NCBI RefSeq assembly: GCF_001949145.1
Contig: NW_019091364.1
Span: 2,890,916 to 2,954,915 of the forward strand
DNA from: Acanthaster planci
Lineage: Eukaryota; Echinodermata; Asteroidea; Valvatida; Acanthasteridae
DNA: 64,000 nt
Direction: 5' to 3'
A program made the position numbers and the translations under genes. Under the pieces are notes generated by a model that saw only the letters and a list, made by a program, of their open reading frames with translations, was not told where the DNA came from and ran no database searches. The first letter of the stretch is position 1; each line of letters starts with the position of its first letter. Shown here in pieces: positions 25,001 through 34,000 of the stretch.

Positions 25001-28000
25001 TACGTCGATGCCTACCCACATTATGCCAAGGGGTATGCTGCCGCTTAAAACTGGCCTGTACCAAAGTTTGTGATTTTTTGTGCACATTCAGTCCGAAATC
25101 ATTGGCATTGTGAGCGCAGTGCAGTGGGATCGTTTTAATACACTGCTGTGCAGAACAGGCTTAGTTTGAGACCCAATGTAAACATGGGGAATTGCCTGAT
25201 GGCTATCCACCCCGAGTTGAAGTGCACCCCCAAGCTGCAAAAGAAAGACGTGGTTGTAAGTTTTCCAAGCGGGTTCTTGCACGCGTTCTGCGTGTACGCA
25301 AAGACCACACATAACAGGAATAAATTTGTTATGCTTACTCAGCGTGCTTCACGTCAAACGCACCACTGATCTCTATTATAAACGCGCGCTTATGCGTTAC
25401 CGAAATAAAAACACAGAAAACATAAAAAACACACACACACACACACACACACGCCCTCTTTTGTTGCGCTCGGAGCGGATATTCAAACGCTCTCGTGTAC
25501 ATCCCACAAAATGCTCTGGTTTGAGCTAGTCAAACGCACCCCAGTGTGCCCTGATCAAATGCCCTGGTTTATTTGTAGACCTAACTTTGTGTCGTCACAT
25601 TTGATGGCCATTTGCAGCAGATGTGTGCTCACCAAGTGTAAATAACGTGCGTTGCCTTTCCCTCACCGCACTGACTCTGAATCGATGTATCAGTTAAGAT
25701 GCACGGATTATGGGGGGGGGGGGAATGGCCTTGCCTTTGAGACGAAATAATTGCCACAACAACGCAAGATATAAAGTGCATGGCCGCAGACAAGTACCCT
25801 CAGATTGGATTATGTGGAGTTTGGAAGTTCATCGTCTCACAATTGATACTGGCACTGTGAAAATGGCTGACAGAAAGTGATTCCAGTGGCGATTAAAGGT
25901 ATCTGGGGACTCAAGTTTTAATACTTGCTTTTTGGGATTATGGTGGGAGCAGGCACGAACTAATTAGAGCAGGTTGTACGCATTGTCCCCATTGGGGGAT
26001 TCATCAGCCTGCGAGAGCCAGTCTCCACAGTTGACACTCACGCGAATCCGGGACTCGCACGTGACTTTTGTGCCAATTTAGCGAGATTTTATGCTATCGG
26101 ACAGAGATCAGGCACCTGAGTACTATGGCGTCAGTTGAATTGACCGGTAAAGAAATAATCGTGTTCATTCAGCGTGGCTGTTGTACAAGTTGTCAGCCGA
26201 AATTTCAGTCGATCTATACTACACTGCTAAAAAGGGTGAATGGCTTGATAACGTGTTATCTCCGGAATTTGTCGCTCTGCCAGTTTCCGAGACGATACTT
26301 TTCAGCAATTTCTTGAAGGTAACATGTCGTTATGTACGGCCGACCAGTATGAATTACAGGTTAAATTTAGTTAATTTGTGAATTGAACGAATGAAACTGA
26401 GTCACTCAGTTTTCCTAACAGGCCAAACAGTTCAAAGTATAAGAATTCCTTTGAGACAACAAAACACATTAAAGCGTTAACTCTATAAAGAGAGGTTTAT
26501 TCGTCACATATACTCAAACAATAAGTGGTAAAATTACTCGTATGCCAAATCTAGTGTGCAAAATAAGGTTTTCCCCTCCAAATTGAAAGTGAATTTTTTT
26601 CTGTCTTATCCTATGCTCCAGTGGACAATAGAGTGAAATTAGAAACTCCTCCGAAAATAGACTGTGGTTATTTGGTGAATGTAAACGTGTCAACACAGAA
26701 AAACCATTCTAAAGCGTGTAAGTGACGAAGTCCGGATCCGCGTACATCTGTGACGATGGTGCTCGAGTGCGGGCAAACCTCGGGTTCAACGCGCTTTCGG
26801 GGACGGGGGGGGGGCGGTGATCCAAGAAGAGTCTACGCTCCGGTAAATAATGTGTCTTGTCGTTCAGAGATTGAATTTCTGCAATAGTGTTCCAGCTTGA
26901 TGAAGATTGCTACTTCTGCACCCTTCAGTTCTCTTTTTAATAAAAAAATCGAGGACGGGGGAGTTACTAAAAAGGGACAAAGTCTCCCCCTCTTAACGGG
27001 GCCAATCGCGGTTGTTGTGTTAATACGCAGCTATAATATTCTAGCTCCGTCTAGCCCCATATCTTTAAAAATAATAAAGCTAGATAAGAACTTCAAAGTT
27101 TTCCACTGTCGAGTATTTGAGGTGAGGGACATCAGGTCCTGAGTGCTACCGGCGCTAAGCCAGTTCTTCAGAACTCCCTCAAAGGACGCTATAAGCGTGG
27201 CAGTGCGGCGGCAGATTTCGCAAAATTGTTTTCGCTCTTAACCACGTGTGAAGCACTGAAGTTCAGACTCGTCCAGCAAGATAACGACCACTGTTGTTAG
27301 TGACTGAGGAAACTTTAAACAACCTACTTGGCGGACGAATGTCCAAGAGTGCGACTGTATTACTTTCAATGAAGAAATCCATACCGCCTTTACAATCTCT
27401 CTTTGCAATGTTGACCTTCTTGTTACATTCCAAATATTGGCAGTTTAGTCCACGGATTGGTATTTCGGCGCTTATCGAAATTTCGACTGCTTGCCTTCGA
27501 ATTAGCCTTAAACGTTAGCCCCTCTGTCAACCCTTATTGGAAATAGTTTCACCAAGTTGCATATGTTAACTCTCAAAGAGGGTTATTTTGGACGTACCAT
27601 CTTGGGGGGGGTTCCGCCCCTAGAACTCGGCTGCTCCATACCCAATTCTTTTAAATACTTGGTAGGCACTCTTATCAGTACGAAATGTGAAGTTTCAACC
27701 CTAATTGTCATGGTCAAGGTGTTATGGTCGTTTGAAGTTGAAGGCCGTACACTTGCCAGCCAGCTTACATTGAGCACAGTATTGATTGGAAAATTATAGG
27801 TGTATTGGCTGACTTGTCTCAGAAAAATGGGCACTTAGCGAGAACAGTACCTTTGATTTCAGCAACATGATGTAAAAATGACTGGAAAGACGTACCAAAA
27901 TATTTACTAAGGGCTCAGCTAGTGTGGGAAAAATGTACAACCGTGTTGAAGGTAAAAAAGGGTGTGTGTGTCGTATTCAGCCCCCAGCTCTACCAGGGCT

Positions 28001-31000
28001 ATTACTATTGAGCAATCACCTTAAGTTATTGCGCAAGGCCAAGCCAAGAAATCAGAGCCACAACGATTGCGCTTGGCTTTGGTGCTTGGTTTTGTCTGCT
28101 TTCATTTCCCCCACGCCGTTAAGTCTCCAAGTTCTCCCCCGTCCATTCTCGAATTATCAGGTCAATCTCCGCTCGCTGCTTTTGGGTGTTGTGACAAGCG
28201 AAGGTTATTTGACCTCGAAATTGTCTCTCCCGTTAAATTGATGCAGAGCCAAGTGCAGTGAGGCGCGAGAAGACATCTCTCTCGGTTACCCGCGGATGCC
28301 CTTTTCTGTCTGGGGGACACAGTTTGTGGTTGTCATGTTGACTTGTCTCAACGGTTGATGTGTTGATTTTTTTTTGAAAGGGGTTTAAGTTGCATTGTCT
28401 CAGACGGGTTGGGATCAGATTTCAGGGGACCGGGCTACAGATGTTAACCTTTGGAAAAATTGGAAATAAATCTGCTTGATCTCCCTCTTGCGAATCTTTC
28501 TGTCATTCCTGCTCGAAGGACCAGTGTTTGTAGCATTGGAGAGACCTTCTCGAATGTCGGTTTGCGACTCGGTCTGATACGAGCCTGGAGTCTCCAAATG
28601 CAATGAATGGAGAAAAAAAATCATAACGCGGATTCTGTAGAATAAGGCAAGCGATATGCAGGGGAACATGTAGACCAGCATACATAACCCCCTTTAAGAA
28701 ACATCAACTGAAATTTATTTTATTTATTGTTACTTATTTATATCTGTCCATCCAATATCACTTTCAGCGCCAACTACAGGATGAAGTGATAATTGAGAAA
28801 ACATTAAAGTAATGTTCAATTTTAGAGTTGGGAAGAAAACCCTGATTCAATATTCCAGGGAAAATTCATGGAATCAGGCAGAAATTAAAAACCCAATCCA
28901 CATGTTGACCTTGGTGGGATTCAAACCCAGGTCGCAGGGGTGGCCAGGCGAGGAAAAAACCAACTACACCAACCTGAATCCCGCCCTCTCTCCCCACTTA
29001 GAGAGCTAACTTCATTTATTACAGGTATAGCTCAAAGATATCCAAAAACCATTATGCTCGCCGTTTGTTTGAAAGAAGATTTAAAACAACCCTTCTGGTC
29101 TCTGGTGCCTGCCGTCAGCCACCGTAGTGAGACAACAACTTGGTACGGCTGCGTCAGTTACTTGACAAAGGGTTCTGTTAGCATGTTGAACGTGCGAGGA
29201 AAACTGCAGCAAGCCGCAGGGCTGTTGCACTGTCATTCTCAGGGAAATGAGGGCTTGAAATGTCAGGCGCAAGAAAGCGAAGTCCTTCGTGCCGGACGTG
29301 GCGACACGCCATTAGCGGCCATCAGTGGCTGGAGTGGTCGCGTTATCTGCCATCAATCCCTGCTGAAACTTCACGGCTGATGGCTCTGAAAAAAAAAACT
29401 TGGTTCCATTTGAAGTGAAGTAGTGCAGCCCAGCGCCCTCGGGCGATCGGGGGACAGCTAGGGTGGCCTCGGGTGCACTCTCCAGTTCGACCACGCAGAA
29501 TCGCAGAGGCGGAGCGTCCCGGGCATTCTGCGTGGTGTGGTGAAAATGGGTGTAGGACCTTAGGAGAATACTACACTTAGCGTCAGTGGGGGATGTAGGT
29601 CTTTCGTTTAATGGGTTTTCGATGGAGTATCCGCTTCGGGCAAAGCTTACTCTGAAAAAGGAAGCTGTTGCGAGGTATCAGAGTTTTTGTATTTCTTAAA
29701 ATAGTGATCAGAGTGGCCTATTTGATTGACCACAGGTCTAGTACTGCCGATTAACGTTTGCTTCTGAAAGTGCAATTCAGGCCTCTTTCTCCAGTAGTGT
29801 CGTTTCCTGAAAAGGGTCAAAGGCCTCCAAGAGTACGTTTTATTCCCCTCTCGCGTCGACTACCACGTACACCGTCACCGCTCTTTCAAGGCACTGTGTA
29901 CTAAGCAGAAAGAGCATTGCGGGTTATTCTTGCCCTAACAATGCATATGCATATAATTCATTCAATACGCGCGTTTCACACCCCCCCTGCCCCATCGCGG
30001 AGACGTTAACCTGTGTTATTGTTTAAAGGAATTCCATCCCAATGGTGCTCTGTAAAACAGCACGCGTCGATAAAGAGCTGTGCTGTGAGGCCGGTGCCGG
30101 GACCAGCGAAATGCACTCAGGTGCACTCGGTCGTTCGTGCGTCCTTCTAGGGCGTATTCATCTTGATTGGAATCAGACAGGTCAGGCTTTTTGGGTGTCG
30201 CCTCGTCTTGCCACTTTGCTCCCGATGTAATCAGCAAGGACTACTTAGAGGATGGAGACAAAACGAGTAAGGACAAGAAAAAAAAAGGCGCAGCGAGTTT
30301 GGCAACTTGGATTCATATAATCGACATTACCTGAAGTAATATCAGCCAAATAAACATGTTGGTATTTCTCTTGGTACCTACTTCGTCATGAAGGAACTGA
30401 CCACATACGTCTCTCTATTAAAAAATTTACCTATGTCGATGGCATATGGTTTACGTAAATACTTGAATGTTTGAAATTCGTGTTTGCTGTTTGCCCTTGT
30501 TCTCGATATTATTGCAATATACCTACGTTCCATATGTCGCTATTTACTAAATGTCACGCGACAACATCGATGATTTTGACGGATTGCGTCATTCTGAAAT
30601 TCCCCCACTCATTGTAACCATCGACAGACGTGGAGAGGGAGAGAGAAAGCGAGAGTGTCTTCAGGTGACTCAAGAGGGCGCGATTTGTGACAGCTTGTCA
30701 ATGACGTGTGCCCCTCTCATCGTTGTTTTTCGGGGGGGGGGTCACTCGAAGACGTAATTCATCGGCGTTCCAGACTCGAGATTCCTCCGATGGTGACGGA
30801 GCGCGCCAACAGCGATACCCCGGGGCCCTACTTGCATAACCCTTGCCCCCGATTTTCCGATTAAACCTTGTACAATATATTAAGCAATAGTGAATAGAGG
30901 TACTCTCAAAGGCCAGTGATGACTTGCTGCATAGAATACACGGTTTCCCGTATTAGCATAGTCCTGGGCCCCTGGAAGCTAATGTCTTGTCTTGATAGAT

Positions 31001-34000
31001 TCTGCGCCAACACCCCTCTTCAGGGGTTACAAGGGCAGGATTGGTTGTGCGCTTGGATCTGTGATATAGTTACTTATTTTGCTTCTTCTCCTTTCGGGTG
31101 ATATTGAAGTGTGTGTTGAGGGCAATTTGGAAACTTTCTATGTCCAGGATTCTTGTGATCTCTTTGGGCAAAGAGTTCCAGATAATGCTCGATAATAGAT
31201 CGTGCTTTGTGCGCCCTCCAGCGACTCAATAATAAGACCAGCCTGTTTGCTTCCACTAACGTCTTGGGAATCTCTTCGAAGAGATTATCCTTCTTAATGT
31301 TTTTTCACTCAACCAAAGCATGAAATCCAGACTCCTTTGATGAAATTTTTTCTATTTTGACGCGAACATCTCAGTTCACACTCAGTTCGAGTGGATGCAG
31401 AAATTGCTGAATTTGCATATAGACAAAAACAGAACTTTTCATAATTCTTTCAGGGTTCTGTTGTTAATTATTCCATTTGGCGAAAAAAAATACGCAAACT
31501 TTGTTCATGTATCTTAGATTTGGATTTTTTCATAATAACCTGGCGCGCATGAGTGACATCGTGGTGGAAAATCACCCCACGACTATTCTATCGTGTTTGT
31601 GGGTTTTGCTTTCTCTCTCTTACCATGGCGCAATTAGCCCTTGAAAATTCCTGGACATCTTTCCTGGAGGTTCTTGTCACACCCGTCGGATTCACAGCAC
31701 TCCGGCTGTCAGATTGGAACCGTAATGCTTAGCAGAGATGTGCTTTGCCCAAGGCCCTTCTACCGCGCTCGCTCGCTTGGCGCAATCGTGTAATTGCTAG
31801 GACGATATACAGAAAGCGTTCCACCACAGGGCCGAGGTGAAGCACGTGTCGTCGAAAGGTCCGGGGCTACTTCACAAGAGCTCTTATCGTCCTCTGATGT
31901 CGTCAACATGTTGACATGCTCTTCTTGGAGGTGGTTCGCGGCGTACTTCCCGGGATGTCAGCGTGATGAAGCGAGTAGCTTTTCCACCACTCGTTTGCAG
32001 AAACGCTCGCGACGCTCGCCCGGTGGGTAAATGCGTGGTGGTGCGTGCATGAAATGCTCGGGTTATATACGTGTCGTGGCAGGACTGAAGCGAAGCAAAA
32101 CTCGCGTAAATCGCTCGTAATTCATTTGAGATGCGCCAATACAGCATTGTGAGACACGGCTTTTCTTTCAGCTTCAATGGTTTATAACCGATTGAGGGGT
32201 GCAGTTGGGGTTCTGATAAGGATAAGGATAGATGGCAGTATCTAAAAAGATTGATAATGCTCTTGAAATGCAAAGACCACTTCCATAAATGGTTACCTGT
32301 TAAGTTGTCCCTTTAAAATTAGTGAAAGTGCTTCACTATTCCTGCGTCGTTTTTATTATTAGCCCCAAAGAAACACTTTCATTAGAAGGCAGATCCCCCT
32401 GTCTTAGTGAGTGGAAAAACCTTTCAAAAAGAGTTATATTCTACTTCACTTTTTAGATTATAGAGTACATATATGACATAGGCCTACCACTGGTTTCAAA
32501 ACCTGGGATTGTAGGTACTTTGCAGGAACAGTGTTGTTCAAATTAACTGCCATTTTCTTGTATTAAAAGAAATCAAGTAAAATTTCACTGATTTACATCC
32601 TTCGATCTGCCTTTTTTTGTTAATCAGGTGCTGGAAGGATCACGCCGTGTCGCCGTACTACTTGATCATAGAAGTCCCCCGAAATGGCGCCCTCATTGTG
32701 AGTCCGTCCTCAGAATCCAGTGTTGAGCCGGGAATGTTTTTTGCTTTAGCAAACATATTTCGAAATTAAAACAAATGTATGTGGCGTGAAGACACCATAA
32801 GTGATTCTTGAATCCCAGCTGAGAACAAGTTGATTTGTGACGGAATTTTGCCCAAACGATGTTTGTTTCTCCTTTTATGCAGTGTCACCATTTACAGTAA
32901 ACCGAAAAACCTTGCCGTTCAAATAAAATCCTGTTGTTTTTCTTAAAATAGGAAAAGTTTGACTAAATGAAAAGGCAGTTTTTCTATAGAAGTTTTTATT
33001 CTAGAAAAGTTAAACATCTGAAACCGTGTCACATAAATGGTCTCTTGACTTGTTATTGTTTTCCATAGATAAACGTTCTCTTCCTGGTCAATATCGTTCG
33101 GGTTCTGGTGACAAAGCTTCGAGACAGCAACTCAAGCGAAACAAAACAGATTAGGTATTTTCAGTAGCGTTTAGCAGGAATGCTCTTATATAAAAATGCC
33201 CCTTTAGTGTGGAGGAAAATTTCTTAAACAAGTAGCCTAGAAATTGTTACAATCGTCGCTTGAAAGGTTTGGGAGTAAGAAACGATTTGATGTCACCCAC
33301 CTTAAGCAGGAGCACCCCATCATCGCTCCAAAAGCGCCAATTGGTGAGTGTTCATTTTGTTGGTAGAGACTCGTAGGCCGCTCCAGCATCCCATAGTCGA
33401 TCGTGAACCAGCGAAGAGGAGTTCCCACCAAAAGAGCCTCCGTTGCTAGGACAATTGCGCCCTGTCTCGGTCCAGCCCGGGGCCCATGCCACACGATATA
33501 TCTTTCAGTCTAATGGCAGCAAGATACATGACCTCTCACCTCTCCAGGAAAGCTGCCAAAGGCGCCGTGCTGCTGATCCCTCTCCTGGGCGTGGCCAACT
33601 TGGTCTGGTTCATCCCCAACCCTACGGCGCGCGACAGCCGGGCCAGCATCGTCCTCTACAACTACTTGTTCCTCTTCCTGGACTCCTACCAGGGCTTCTT
33701 CCTCTGCGTCATGTACTGCTTCTTGAATCAGGAGGTATGAGCCGGAGAGCGTGACATGAGATCTAACTGCAGACACGCTTAAATATAAGGCGTAATTAGT
33801 GGTTAATAAATATTATAGAGATACCGGAGCTGATCTGGTGCATGCGCATTGTCTCTGAAACAGAATCCACAGGATTGTTGAGTGATTTGGCTGTTTGTGG
33901 CTTTGTTTTGTGCTCCTTTTTCAATAATGTTAAGGTGAGGATGACGATCCATCGCAAGTGGTCCACGTGGCGGTACTACCGAGATCCCCTCCTGCGGCGA

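Larger units (their letters stand above)
24802..32627. other. Largest intron
   Basis: The 7826-bp intron contains an (AC)n tract, a poly-G run at 25712-25723, a second SINE copy, an 11-bp inverted repeat (29491-29501 with 29525-29535) and a LINE reverse-transcriptase remnant. No exon is missing from it: the protein joins smoothly from TM4 to the CW of extracellular loop 2. Confidence 0.8.
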
